Shown in pieces: positions 45,372-60,300 of a stretch of DNA of 64,000 nt. The stretch is from Atriophallophorus winterbourni (Eukaryota > Platyhelminthes > Trematoda > Plagiorchiida > Microphallidae), in assembly GCA_013407085.1 (NCBI GenBank), contig JACCGJ010011387.1, forward strand, positions 1 to 64,000, written 5' to 3'. The translations under genes were made by a program, and so were the position numbers. Every line of letters starts with the position of its first letter. The first letter of the stretch is position 1. Under the pieces are notes generated by a model, which worked only from the letters and a program-made list of their open reading frames with translations, was not told where the DNA came from and did not search any database.

Positions 45372-48300
45372 ATGTCAGCCGGTGCTGTTAAAGCTCCTCT
45401 TATAATCCCGTTGCGTATACCCGATCCAGGCGTCCCGAAGTCTCGAATAGATACAAATACGAGATTGGAAATCCTATCAGAAACACCCAATACCGAAATC
45501 TACTTCACTATCAATGGTAGCAAACCGGTTGTGCGCAATATGAGCAGAGGACTACCTGGATCAGAGTCCATAAAATTTCAATCACCGTTTGTTTTACCTG
45601 CTGGACATCAAGTTGTCCGAGCGGTAGCTTTCTTACCGTGAGTATTTACCCGATATACGTAACCATCCTAATCATAGAACACCTTTAATAAGTATAAAAA
45701 TTTCAATTTTCATAATGAAGTTTAATATCATGAAAAGAGAGCATCCCGAAACATTTCCGTACTTGTTTGTGTTACTGTAGTTTTCCATTTCTATTTTCGT
45801 TTCTCATATCTGTCTAGGTCTGCGCCACGTAAGAGTATCTAAACCCACATGCAGACTATAAATGTGTGGCACTTTACCTGGATTAGGCTTATGATTGCAT
45901 ACAAATATGCACTAGGACAAATATGTTTCCCATGCACATATTCAATTTTCGGGATGAACATTTTGCTTCGCATTAAGTAAAAACGGATGCTATTTCGTGG
46001 CATTTTGTGATGTTTATACAAATTACCAATCGAAATACTGATGATTTTGAACTCTTACATCGATTATTGTATTGTGAAATTGCCATATACGATCAAACAT
46101 TGTATTATTCAAATTTGTAATAAGTGTGCTTTACGCTTCTCGAGCACTATATAATATCAAAACATCTATTGTTACCTATTGATTCGAATAAGAATTAATC
46201 CACAGAAGAGCATTTTTTCATTATTTAGAAAGCGGTTTGTACTAACGAAAGCACACTACTGAAAATTGCTTTCTCTGCGACTCTTGTTCAATTTATTCAT
46301 CGATGTGACTTCTTTTGTTGATACGTCCGTTTGGGAAGTAAATCGAGTCAAAAATTAAATTTTGCAGAACACAATAAACGCTGTCAAATATTCGGATGGA
46401 TGTGACCTAATATAGTTACAGGTTTCACTATTCATCCTATTTCACAAATCGAATAAATATGTAACCAGAAACAGTGGTTATTGTAACATGAAATCTTTTT
46501 GTAAATAACTTTTACTCAAAATGATTTACTGAGCTTTCATTGCTTGCAAATATTGTACGACTGTTTGTCTGTCTGCGTGTATATATGTATGTATGTATGT
46601 ATGAAAGCACAAGCCTGATCAAGGCAAAGTACCGTACAGTCAGAGACTGCACGTATTTATTTATCTATGTGTGTGTATTTTGTTGTCTACGTATTTGTGA
46701 TTATATATGTATATATGGCGAGAAATATGAGAAAATTGCAGCTAGGCTGCATCGTTGTTCAGCTCACAGTTCAGTAAATTTGGCAAATCATTTTAGGACG
46801 ATGTTACCTGTGCAGTGCTAAAAATGAGGCGCAATTTTTACTGTTTTGTCCTCTTTCGATTGTTGTCGAACATGGATGTACATTAAAACCGCATTACATT
46901 TCATGCTCCGCAGTGTTTCAAATCACTAAACAGTCCGATTCAGGAGGAACAACTGGATTTAAGTGTCCTCTTTACTTGTGCGCTAAGACGTACGACAGGA
47001 CAGTTAAATAGCTATTATATATGTATGCATGTATAAAAGCACAAACCAAATCCATGCAAAGTGTCGCACAGTCATACTGCACGTTTGACCAAGATACTGT
47101 CAGGTTGCCCTGGGCTAGTGAGAATCAGGTTTTTCCTTTCCGTGTTACCATTGGAAATAAAGGAACAGCTAGGCTGTTACATTTAAACAAAAATGCCGCC
47201 ACTGGTGTTTCTAGAACGAAATTGAGTACAACGTCGAACTGTTTAACGGGGTTCTGGCTCCAGATTTTTTTTCTCGAGGTTCACTCTTGTAACCTTTTCA
47301 ATGTTTGGATATTGCCAAAAGGCACTGAAGGTTTAAAATAAGGGGTTTCCTTTTCCTAGGTGTACCGCTCTCATAAATTTACGAACTCCACCTTCCCAAA
47401 GCAAACTCTCACCCCATGTCTTTTTTGGATTTTCTGTTTCTGGTTGTGTGGCAGCTTTGAGTTGGGTACTTGCTCTCTATGAAGTGCTGTCTCTAATGAT
47501 GCTATCTTATCTTGAAATTGGGTAGAATAGTTTATCCCACATTACATGTGAATACAGTTTTCCGGCACTCACGGTCTAATGCATAGGAAGCGGGCAACTT
47601 CTGATGTCTAAGTCACGTTTGGTCTTTAATGTAATGTGAGCGATCTCCTGTGCGGTACATTCTCTGTGGTGTTCAAAGTATTAACGCAAATGAAGCAAAT
47701 ATGCACCAAAATAATTTACCATCGCTTTTTGACCTTTACACATTGAAAACAGCCCGTATGTTTTACCTCGAGTATCTCTTCTCTGGTGTTTTCTTATCCG
47801 TCCAGTATAGTTTTGATGATTTATGAAGGTTCCATCACATTTTTCATAGTTACAGATTTCATGTCAATAACCTTTAGACTCCACTAACTTTCATGCCTAT
47901 TGGGTAAAGTGACAACTGCTTTGCGCTCTACAAACCTCTATGATAGGTCACGCATGCTTTTGACGCAGCTTGAACGGTCGTTTTTCATCACAGTGAATTC
48001 CAGGTAACAAGTCCTAGTTATAAAAAAAATTCACGAAAACCTTCCGATTGATGATTTTATCACAAACTTCCAGCTATATTTTGAATCCACCTCTCTACTC
48101 ATTTTAGTTTTACTTTTAAACGAATGAACGTACCGTGAAAGCTTGGCCATATTGAGCAGCTCCGACGTTTTAGATTCCATGCTAAATTAAGTTGCGAGCC
48201 TAACAGGAATTACGGTGTTATTCGTTTCCACGCTAATGCCCTAGTGTTCTAGGAAATGCTATGCACATCGCTACCACGAATAACTGAGAATGATATCTCT

Positions 48301-51300
48301 CCCATGTGTGTATAATTGGATTACGGAGCATTACAACGTTGAAGCCTATTGGCAACGAAATAAAGCTTCTGGTTTGAAAACGAACAGTAACCCTTTGCCA
48401 TAATATATAATTTAGGAAATATCACCTAGCCAATAAACACTTGAATGAAGTTTTGCAACTCTCTTTTCCTCTCACAAGGAAAACCCTTATATCTCTACGT
48501 TTCTGTAGAACTCTTATTTAATCCAAACGAATTTGTAGGTCTTCCGTACATAGGTATCAACAACACAGTTTGCAACATTCAGTACGATGTGCGCCATTTT
48601 TATGCATGGGCGACAGTCGCTCGGCATCCGTTGTAACTGTGCAATGTGATATTAACCGCTGCAAACATTTCCATTTTCACCATAATATAGGCATAAATAG
48701 CAATATTTCATATTTGAGGAATGCGTGATTAGCAAATATGTAATCCACAGTCGATTTTGCGCCTTTGTGTCAAAGCGCATTAATCAATATCAATGCTTTG
48801 GCAATACACATCAAAACTGTTTTTTATCCGATATGACCTGACGATCGCAACTCGATGAACAGTTATTTCTGGTGAGTAACCAAGTAATTGCCCTCTAAAA
48901 CGTCTTCATAAAGTTCGAGCAAAGGGCAAGCAAACTTGATATCCCATGTACCCAGGTTTTCTTGATTGATATTTGATGTGGTGCTAACTAGTTGCGCACC
49001 CCAGTTTCACGAGTCTTTCAACTCTTTGAAACTATGTCAATTCAAACGCGTGGTATTGCGTGACCCGGCGGAAATGTTCTTAGTGACAGGAAATGGGAAA
49101 AGGCGGTTGAACATCACGGACAGAAGTAGGGGTTAAATTTGGAAGACCTTTCGCAAAGGCTAGGGACAATGGCTTTGACCCACAGTGCATTGTGTTCGAA
49201 ACTGACTTCATAATACTCTAAAACTGCTATTCGTGGTACGAGTAGTTCTGCTAATGACTATAGTGCACCTTTGTATGTTATCTCATGTATGAGAAAGCTA
49301 AAAACCGCGACTCAAAAGTTATTGTCTAATCCCTTTTGATAAATCATTTGAATTACATACCTTTTAAATAAAGCGTATCCCATTTAGTATTAGATCTGTC
49401 TGCTTTTAAAGAAAATCTTGCAAATTGCTGATGAAATACTAGAATTATTAGAAATAATTACCTTCCAAATTGAGTGACTACTTCCTCTTGTATGGCGAAG
49501 TTCTTGAACCATATTAAATGTAAAAAAGTTTTATTACTCATTGTGCAAAAGCAATTGAGGAAAAATTTGGTTATGTTCATCTCTGATTAACGACTGTGTA
49601 ATACAACAAATAAGTGTGTTCGCCTAACAGGTTTATCACTTTTTCAATGTGGCAGCGTTTCGATTAATTTTCAGCTTCAGATTTTATGTAAGTAAACCTT
49701 AATTTAGAAAATATTTTATTATCGAAGGTTTTGGTGACATTATTTCGATGGTAACATACTACTGATAGACCGATTATACCCATATTCGCTTTTTCACGCT
49801 AATTCTTCACACACACACACGCCATTTTTATTTCCGTACCACATGCAGGTGACAGATAATATGATCCGAAGATTCTATCCAAGTGCTTATTCTGGATGCT
49901 CTAAGGATAAAACTAGAACCTTTGCCTCACATTTTGCCTGATATACATATTTTTGTTTCGTTGAAATGCGTTCAACATAGAGATTACAACGCTCACATTG
50001 GTTTCCTCATTAAAGAAGAGAAAACCAGCTGCGTTTTTAGACTTTTGATTATGAGTATGTTAGATTGCGGATGACATCGCACATCTTAGAGACAACTCTC
50101 CTGTAATGCAACAGGCCGTATAGAGCCTGACACTTGAAGCTCCGGGTTATGACGTGTGCTTTGCACCTATCAAGTGTAGAACACTTACCCACGACTGGAA
50201 CGGCTCATTGACAGATTCAAATATCTGTGATATCAATCTAAAACTTCCCGGTAGCTTCGTTTGACTAGGCACTTGTATCTGTACTGGCGGTTATGTCGGT
50301 GGTGAGATCTTACAGCGTGCAATCAAAGCGGGCGTAGCATTCGCTAACATTTACCATTTATGCTAATGATGCGTTGGTTCGCGACTTACTAAAGGTCGAA
50401 TGTACAATGCAGTCATGCATGCTACGCTTTTCTTTGGTTGCGAAACCTGACCAAGTGGAAGATGTCCGTCGGATTTCTGTTTTTGATACCCTTTGCCTGC
50501 GTAGAATTGCTCGCATTCTGTAAGAGCATCACGTTGTTAATACAGATGTCTTTTAACGGGTGCTAGGACCAAGATGCTATGGATTGAACGAAATGCTGAT
50601 GTTAGCTCGTTTGCAAGCGTTAGGACACATTTTCAGAAGTGTACCGCTCCCTATTCACAGAAGCTTAGAAGAACAACCCCTAGACAGTCCCTGACGTGGC
50701 GCGCTCAGATAACAAAGTCCACCTTAGTGTTGTGTTCACTGGGTGATATTCTTTTACCGGAGTCGGGTCCAAAAATTACACCTTATTGTTGGTCTAAACC
50801 TTACGTGATGTGGCTGCAAACCGTAGTCCTTGACCCTAATGTAGTTTTTTCTGCGTCATAAGTTTTTATGTTATATCATTGCATCGTATTTTATGAAAAG
50901 CCACATGCAAAGAAACTACAAAAGCAAACAGTTTGTACGCACATTTGCATCTTCCGCTTGTCGGTTTCTTTTTACGCGTTTGCTTATTTGATTTTCCTGC
51001 ATCTTGATGATGTTGGAAGGCTATCGTGCTCAAATGTCACTGTTGATTGTTTCTGTTCCGAGGATAGATGTCGCATCGTGAGACTGTTAAATTAACGCCC
51101 TTTAACCAAGAAACTTTGAAATAAATTATACAGATATATCCCGATACATTTTATCATGCCTAAATTGCCAGATAATAACAAGCATATTCGCTAGTAGTAA
51201 TTTGGACAACATCGAATTGACAGGGAAATTCCTCTTTCATATCCAATTTATCTCGCTTCATAATTGCAATGTTCTGCTAAGTGTTATACAATTTTTTAGT

Positions 51301-54300
51301 GAAAAGATCAGTGACGTTTTCGCACTACGCATGTCACACAATGTACGAAAATGTGATTTGTTCAACCTCTTTGAGTGAGAAACATTTTGCGTAAATATGG
51401 CTAAAACGTTTCGTCGTGTGACTTATTCCGGCCAGCATGCATTCACCTTACTGTGTGGATTTATCATCATTCAACCTATTGTTCCGTAGAAACGCGTCAG
51501 TTTTATTTTTTAAGTTTAAAATTATTTTGTCCGGGAACAGCGTAACATATTCGATGTTATCACTCGTTAATCATAATACTGTGCATCCAATTCATTTGTC
51601 CCAATTTACCCGAGGCTGCTTTAGACTATTTTACGCGCAGAGCTGCTATCATTGCCTGTACCGCACTGATCACTAACCTTAGTGGTTCTATTAACGTTGC
51701 CACTGCCCGGGTCTTACACCTAAAGATGATTCAGACTTTTTGGCGCATTTAAGGGGCATGTGGCCAGCGATTTCATACACAAACGCATAATTAGGTTCAT
51801 ACAACTTTAGGCTACTCACGTATACTCGATTCCGTTCCTTTCAGAGATACCGGAATGGCCAGCAGTATTGTGACCAAAACATTCGATGTCGCGAACGTCC
51901 CACCAACGACCAACGGAAATCCTTCAATCCCGGATGACTATCGATTTTTGGAAGACCTCAAGAATATCGAATCACAAAGAAAAGCAAAAAATAGCGCGGT
52001 ACGTTGCTAAAAAGATTTGCTCTGTATCAATTCAGGATTCATGATTTGTATGAGTTGCTTTTCACGGTATCACTTTTTTTGTTACGCGTGCTCGTCAATA
52101 ATGTCGGGATGCACACATTTTGTTTATGATGGTTTCCATGGCAGTGTTCACTCGTTTGTTTGTTTAAATTACGGTGTGATAGTTGCTAATGGTCGAACCG
52201 TTTCTGAATAATGTGTCACCGTTTCCGGTCACATTCGCTATGGTGCTGGTGTAACATCGTAATGTTGTCTGCATTGATCGCAGTCAGTGGGTTGGATAGT
52301 TATCACATTCCATTCAAAGACAAACTGTTCAATCTCGGAAACACTTAATGCTTGTATCCATTTCCACTTGGCACTTTCAGATGTTATTATTGTTGACAGC
52401 AAACAATACTGGTCTTTTTTTACATCATTCTAGCAACGTCCAACTAATAAATTGACCATCTATTTTGAATGATCCGTGGTGATCATTAAAATGAATCAAA
52501 TTACCATTCAAACTGCGCCTTCCGTTCTCGTTTTGTTGTATATGCAGTTATACAACCTGAAAACCTCTTACATTCTTACATTTCTATTTACAGTTTGAGA
52601 AATGTTCATCCATATCTTCTTATAGCCTAGCAAATCGGTCTAGTTCTCGAATTCACTGCCTCCCAAGTAAACAAACGTATGTTTTATAAGATCACTTCTA
52701 TTTTATTGTGACAAAAATATCTAACGTCAGGTAAGAAATAAGTTTTCAGGTCTATCCGAACGAATGGTTTTCACCAGACTTTTGCCCGGTTTCCGTAACC
52801 CGCATTCAATACCAGCATTATGTTATTCAAACTAATTCAAGGCTTTTAATGGTCTAAAAAGTAACAAGCTTAACAATAACCACGGGATGGTAAAAAATTA
52901 AAATGTAAGTGTATAAAAACAATCTAAGCAATTAGATTCAATAGTATATAAGTAGTCGGGAAACAAAAATTCAATAAAAAACTTCTTATTTCGTTTTAAA
53001 GCCATGCAAGCTAGTGGAGTGAGCAACGGTCGAAGGTAAATTGTTCTAAGTAAAACAGACACGGATGGAATAAAAATACCTTCTACAGTTCAGGCGGAAA
53101 CGGGGTATCATTAGCGCATATTCATGGGTCCGATAATTCCTCGTATGCCTTCGCGTAAATAGGCCTGTAAGGGATGGTTTGGGGTATTGCATATTTTGTA
53201 AAGTAGGATAAGGTCTCCTCTGATTCTTCGATAGGGAAAGTTGATTAAGACTCAGAGGCAACGGATTTCTAGAAAGTCTGATGCACACTCGAGCGTAATT
53301 GCGTGTTTTTATCTCTAGCTCGCTTACGAAACCATCGTTGTATTTACCGTCACCCACTCAATGTATGACGGAAACGTTTTGGGGGTGTTGCTCTTGATGT
53401 TCACGGCTCGTTCGATTTCAGCGCCGTTTGTCTGGAAGTGCGGAAAGAACCTCTAATACCCACCCCCGAGCTTCATGCAAATCGTCTCGCTCACTGCGAG
53501 CGAAGCCTTTCACGAATGCGAAACCTAAAACTAAACGTCCAGGTGAGAGTACTTTGTTTGCTTCATTGAAAACTAACCCCACTACTAATGTTCCATGATC
53601 GAACAGTTGTACACTCTTATCTATTTGAACAATTCGCCTCATTTTAATGCACGGCCGATTTAGAATTATTGTGGTTTCATTTTAAAAATGCTAATTTAAT
53701 TTAATAAACGTCGCGCTTAATCGGAAACGGGTCGTGGATGTGAGAAAAACCATACAAATGATAATAGTTTAAATGCCAGAGCTGCGCAAACCATGTGCGA
53801 GTTTTGATTTGATGATAGCACTAAACCGTTTGCACTCAACTGTGACACATGGACTTTTAACTTGAAAACATCTTTGTTCAATTCTTAGCCTGTGACGATC
53901 CCAAATCGGGATCGCTCGGACGCTCAGTTTTTGCTAGCATCAGTTTACTTTCTTTCGAGAAACATGATATTGTTGCTCTCATAACGAAGCAACGTAATAG
54001 GCACTGCCTGGTATGCACGAGACTTTGCAATCGATCTTTCGGAAAATTAGACAGTGTATTCTTCTTTTCATTTCTTCACACACTATTCATGTTTGAGTCG
54101 ATCAAAATAATGCTTATCTTGTGCAAGTCCCAACATGTTCAGAGGTCGAGATTCGTGTAGTCTGACGCGAAATTCCAAGATCTTGGATTTATTAAACGGC
54201 AAGCATATTGCCTTTCGAAAGCAAGATTCGGACATTCTCACCAATAAGGGATTTCGCTCTGCAATTAATTTACATGTCATCATTGATTTTTCGTGATATA

Positions 54301-57300
54301 GCTTACTCTTGTCCGCTCAAATTAGACACAATTGCCTCGCACTGAGGCTAGAATACCTGATTTAACCTTCTAATTCAAAAGCCTAATTTTTACTGCGCTA
54401 CACTGATTATATGCCAATTTTCGGTGGACTATCTACCGTCATCATCTATATTAAAACCAGTTTAACCATATCGAGACTTAAATGCCATAAAACCGTTAGA
54501 AATGACTAAATAAGTATGGCATATGTGCTTTTAAAAGTTATGGATTCTGCTGAGTAGCAAACACCATCTTTGGACTAAGCTGACCGCAGCCGGAATGAAA
54601 ACAGGATTCAACCAATGTATTGCGGTGCTGACATCCCCTTAACTTGCACACGACAACCGATTTCCGGCCGTTTGCCGTCATCAGGTTCGGTGATTCAGAC
54701 AATTTTCATGCTGCAATTACTGCATTGTCTGCTGATCGTGTTAAAACAAGACCTTGCAGTGTCACGATGAAAATCGGGGTTCTTTGTTGAGTGGATACAA
54801 AAGCTGCGGGACATGACTTCATTTGAATCGTTCAAGCATTCGCGTACATTCACCATTCTCGTAAATCGGAACCCTTTAGTTATAGCCTTCACTTCAATGC
54901 ACAGGCTTTATGTTGGTTTTGTCTTCCGTGTTGTATTTGGGTTCATTTTAATTACATCACTGAGCTCATCTAACAGAAAGTTCTTCTACTTGTCACATAA
55001 GTGTCAACTATCAATGACACGAGGTTGCTATTTAAGTGTAAAACGAATACTTGTTAGCGCTATCTTAGAAGTGAACCGAGTTGTCCAATGTGAATTAGGG
55101 TCATCTTTGAGTCACAAAATAGTCCGATTCTGCGATTATGACTGACGATGTAGCTCCCTCTATTGTTTTCATCTGGTTTCACATTGAACTTGTCCGCACC
55201 AGCGTTGAAGTCTTCTGACCGCTGCGAGACTCGCTCTCCAGTGATTTGCCGTGTCCCACAAGTTTCAGGCAAGCCATGATTTCTTGTTGTTTCGTTGATT
55301 TTGAATTTCCGATTTTTCACATACTTATCATCACGTATCCGTTTCCGTCGATTTTTTTTACAGAAGACGACAAAAGTGCTGAAACATCTGAGCGTGAAGT
55401 ACGTTCCAGTTGAAGATATTTATACTTTAACCACTTCATGATGTACTCACCTCCTTGCATGGTTACCACACTGTTGGTTTAGAACTGTTTGACATTATCG
55501 AGTGGCGACAGCAAGATTAAGTGCGGTGAGCTTAGAAAGGACAAAAATTTGGTAAACACGGTTGAACTTTGAAGCCACTTTTACACATGACCACCACAGA
55601 GATATTTTGGATAATCGATCCATAAAGCGAACCACGATCAACCAATTAAGTACATGGAAATGACTAGTTTTTGTGTGCTCATCACCTGCTGTTACACTTC
55701 ATTGCCAGTTATTTCTCCTAATTGATGATTCATGCTTAGTCCTGCTACCGACTGATTTGCAAGTGAACCAGTGAGCAACAATCATTTATCGTTAATCTGT
55801 GTTTCGACACTGATTATTTGTTCAAACCGTATGTCACAGTGGTTTCAATGTCAGGCTTTGTTTACGTTGTTTCCGATTCCACGTATGTTGCTGTCTCCAC
55901 ATGGTATGTGCAGTCATTCGTAGGATGGGATGCTAGTATGCGGAGTTGTAGAAACATCAAATTCTGATTTGCCTATTTTGGACGGACGTGCAATCGTACA
56001 GTACTTCTGTGCTGTGACGTTAACACCGTGCCAAATTGATTGGCCAACGGTAGTGAGCTGCATGCTGAAACACGCTGGAGTCTCACTACCATTTCGTGTG
56101 CTTTTTTCTTCCTTATATCTGTCTAGGCCTGGACAACCTGACAGTATCTTAGCCCACGTGCAGTCTCTGACTGTGCGGCAGTTTGCATCTTCATCATTTA
56201 CATGTTTCATTATTACACATGCCTGCTCATATGCAGCTTTCATAAATCGCAACATGATGTTTCAGTGGTTTTGTGGGTTTAATTTTTCATCTATATTTAC
56301 CGACTCAAGCCATCATATTGATTCACGCACATCGTTCTTTCTCACGGTTGAATGCTTGATTGAGATGTTAGCTTAGATTAAATATTCGATGTAACCGTTG
56401 AAGTGTTCATATTTCCCGGTAGCTTGGCATGATTTTCACGTTGCCATTTCATCGTATGTTCCATTTGCTGATCTTCGGAATTCGCGCTACCGGCGGTTGT
56501 GCATCGACGATTCTCTGGTATTGTTTGATGTTAGAGCGGTAATGGCACTGATGTGCAATCGTGCAGTACGTATGTGCTGCTCATCTAAGACCATACTAAA
56601 TTGATTAGCTACCGGTAGTAAGCTGCTTGCGGACACACGCCGGAGTCTCACTGCCATTATTATTTTCATTTTCATGCCTGTCTAGATGTAGGTAGGTAGA
56701 AGTAGGTTTCTTCGCAACAGCTTGTGAGAATACAGAAATGGAGCGCAGATTATTCGTTGCCGCAAACCGAGACGAGAATAGTAGCATTACGGCGAATTCG
56801 GTCCAAAGATTTACTTACATGCGAGTGAAAGCCAGGCTACAAACCGACATCTTTTACGGCGAGAGCAATTCCTGCTAAAGAATCATCGATAATGTGCACG
56901 AAACTGTACGGGTTGTTCGCTATTTTCTGAAGGTTGGGCTTCAAGACCAAGTATACCAACTATTTGTGACTAAGATACATCTAAGTGGTGGGGTCTGGCA
57001 TTCATATCCCGCGCTAAGACAACATTATCAGACAAGTCACAAAAGAGCGCATAGATAGTTGGCAAAATGTTCTCCCTGGGCAACCAGACAATGTCTTAGC
57101 CCACGTGCAGTTTATGACTGTGTGGCACTTTACCTGGATCATGCTTGTGATTTCATGCATACATTCAATAATGTTATAATATGCTAATTTGAAGAGTAAT
57201 GTGGTTTGCTTACTAGATCCAGGCTTCGGGGTGTGTGGTTAAAAAAGCTATCGGCTCAAAAATGATTACATGACAGTAGGTGTTCAGAAAAGTGTGTGGA

Positions 57301-60300
57301 TTATTAAAATGCCTTTAGATCTGTCGTCGAAAGCTCGGGTAAATCTACGAGCAATCATTTCTCACCATTTCGATGCATTTTATGGATTTTTTATACATGG
57401 AATCGTTTATTTTTGACGTTGCATGTTAATCCTGTGTATTCTTAATTTCATGCTCCGCTGTTGATATTTATTAATTCAATTTTCTCAGAACATTAAGACG
57501 TCTTGTGCCGGTCGGCCCGCCATCACGTTTATTGATTCCCCGGTGCTACAGCATTTCAATCACAACGGGAAACCAGACCCTACCAACATGTTACGACTAC
57601 AACAGATGACAGATCCCTTACAGTAAGGCTGGTGACCCATTTAATGCGTTTAGATCCATCATTTGTCCTGAAAATTATCACCAGTTTCGATTAATTGTTA
57701 CGTTACATTTGAAATACCGCTACAAATTTGCATTTCTACTAAAAATCGAGACCCAAACAGACGTTTATTGTGCGCACAGTATTGATTGACTCATACGTCG
57801 AAACAGTAGAGTTCCAGAAATCAAGAATTTACAGTGACAACAGCATTTAGCTTCTCAGTTTTCATAGGAAAGTGAACATTCTCGAAAAAATGCATAAGCG
57901 ACGTCAATGGATTCATGTCATGTCATTATAGCGCTTTGGATCTACTCGTTGATCAGTTGTCGCTGTATGGATTACATTTCTCTCCGTCAAAATGCAAAGT
58001 GTTCCTACAGGATTGGACAGACCCAACACTTGATTTGACGATCGAAGACCATAAACTGGAAGTGACTGACAGATTCACCTACCTAGGGAGCTGCATCACC
58101 ACTGGGGGTGATATCGAAGCTGAAATCACTGCACGGATTGCAAGAGCACGCCATGCTTTCGCTGGGCTACGGCATCTGTGGCGCCGACGCGATGTTGGAT
58201 TACGCTTGAAGGGCAGAGTGTACCAGGCCACCGTACGAGCAGTTCTACTGTATGGCTGCGAGACGTGGACGCTGCGACAAGCCGATAGTCAACGATTATC
58301 GACGTTTGATCATCGCTGCCTGCGGAGTATAGCTCGTTTAAGCTGGTAACAGAAAGTCAAAAATGATGACGTCAGGAAGGCAGCCCTCGGCGATCGCTCT
58401 GTGCCACTCTCCGATCATATATCCATGTGCCAGCTGAGATGGCTGGGACACGTTCTCCGTATGGATGAGCGATGCCTTCTTCGCCTAGCTCGTTTTGCTT
58501 TCGCTGGACCTGATTGGAAACGTCGCCGTAGCGGACAAAGGAATACCTGGCGGAAGACCCTCAAGCGTCTAACAGCCCCACTAGCCATCGTGAGAACATC
58601 GCGCTTACCCGGGTGGGGTCCGAGGGATCGTGAAGATATGTGGCTGATAACACGCAGTGTGATGGCAAAAGAAAGGAACCAGTGGTGAGAATCCTGTCGT
58701 GCTTGTGTTCCCGTTTATCAGTGACCCTCCCTTATTCCCAAAAAAAGATCAAAAACGGCATGCGTAAACAGACAAAAAAACCCTTTTTCCTTTTTTCTTT
58801 CCTTCATCATGTACCTTCTTCATGGTATACTTGTTGGCACATCGTCTGTAAAGACTTGTGTAATAATAATTATTATTATAGCCGTGCTAAATACTCATCC
58901 TGGCTTGATACATATGTGCAGTCAAATCGGGTATCGAAAAATATGTTTGAATTCCGAATCAATGTCTCGGCGCACTGGAAGTGGTAACGATGGTTTTCCG
59001 AAGCACAATCCTACGGCAGTCAAGGCGGGATGGGAGGTTGTAACGTCGCTGTGTGTCAACATGATATGTCGTGAATCACGATATTTAAATAAATATTTAA
59101 GCCGTTGCCTTGTGGTACCTAAAATTTTCTAAATAACATGTCATTCCCCATGTTGCAATTTACTGTAGTCGGCAACGATCAACACCATGCTGAGGTCATA
59201 TCAAAATCTCGAACACGAATGTTAACTCCCTCATCAACTACTTGGGTTCAGCCGTTTAGCGCCCTCATCTGCCACTTCGTTAATGATGAGTGAGATTTTC
59301 GCAAATCGCTGCAAACAATATATTTTTTCTAGATGATTGATAATTTTCTGGGTCACTATACGCTCCAAGTCCTTTGGCATTACATTGCGTGATGTCTCCA
59401 ACTGATGAGAAGAAACAAACTGAACACTGTAGTGAAGTGAAGTGCATTTGTGGTGGCTATGAGCAACACAACTATTGCAACTATTTTTATTTTCATACAA
59501 TTATGTGGTGGGTGTCCGAAATCAGAAGTCTGCACGCCAGCTGAATTGCAGCCTGGTTGCTGAGGTTTAAACCAATGCAAGAAAGGGTTTGTGGTAGCAA
59601 AACTGTAGCATGTGCCCGCGTGCAGCTCATTATCGGTGGCCACCAGTGTATCATGGTGTTAATTGCGCGATACAGAAATATTGTGCTATTGGACGTCCGT
59701 CGTTTTGCTAATTAGATAATATTCTGGTCAAATTCGTCATCCTGATCAATCTTTTTTCTATGAATACAGTTCTCATTCGATTGCTTTTCTGCTATATGTT
59801 CTACCAGATGACTTAAACATTCCAGTATGGATAGTTGCTTTAGCTTGTGCAATCTAAGACTGCATGGCCCGGCTCCAGATTTGTGATTTCATATAGTCAG
59901 CGCTGTTGGTTGTCACGTCTCCATGGAGGTTGCTTTCCCATCTCGTATTGAACTTTTCCCATTTCATCCAACTCAGCTGTCCAAACTGTTTTAATCGTCG
60001 TCCGCCCGAGGCTAACCACAACTTCTGCCCATATTGTGGACATCCGCTACCACGACTGCCGGTTGTGCAACCTGTTACGACAACCACAAAGCATTTTGTA
60101 CGTTGTTCTACCTGTAGTGCGAATGTTCCAGGCCATTTGAATACGTGTTTGATGTGCGCGAACTCACTAACACCCAGAAAGGTTTGTTTTATGAGGCTAT
60201 TTTCTAGTACAAACGTTTTTGCATATTTACGTAGATTGTGGGATAATCTCTCGCATTTTTGTCTGTTTCTTCAATACCTGAGCTCATCCGAGTTGGTGTT

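Larger units (their letters stand above)
45909..50100. other. DZANK1 intron 1, no gene recognised
   Basis: Apart from two repeat fragments (46580-46655, 47018-47115) and a CA tract at about 49809, I see nothing in this stretch. Minus-strand reading of 47340-47720 has a retroelement-like feel but no motif I can name. Confidence 0.4.

Noticed and set aside
55914..56376. Overlapping long frames on both strands (peptides such as [18 protein letters not shown])
   Set aside because: These are translations of the SINE-like repeat, recurring at every copy, not genes.
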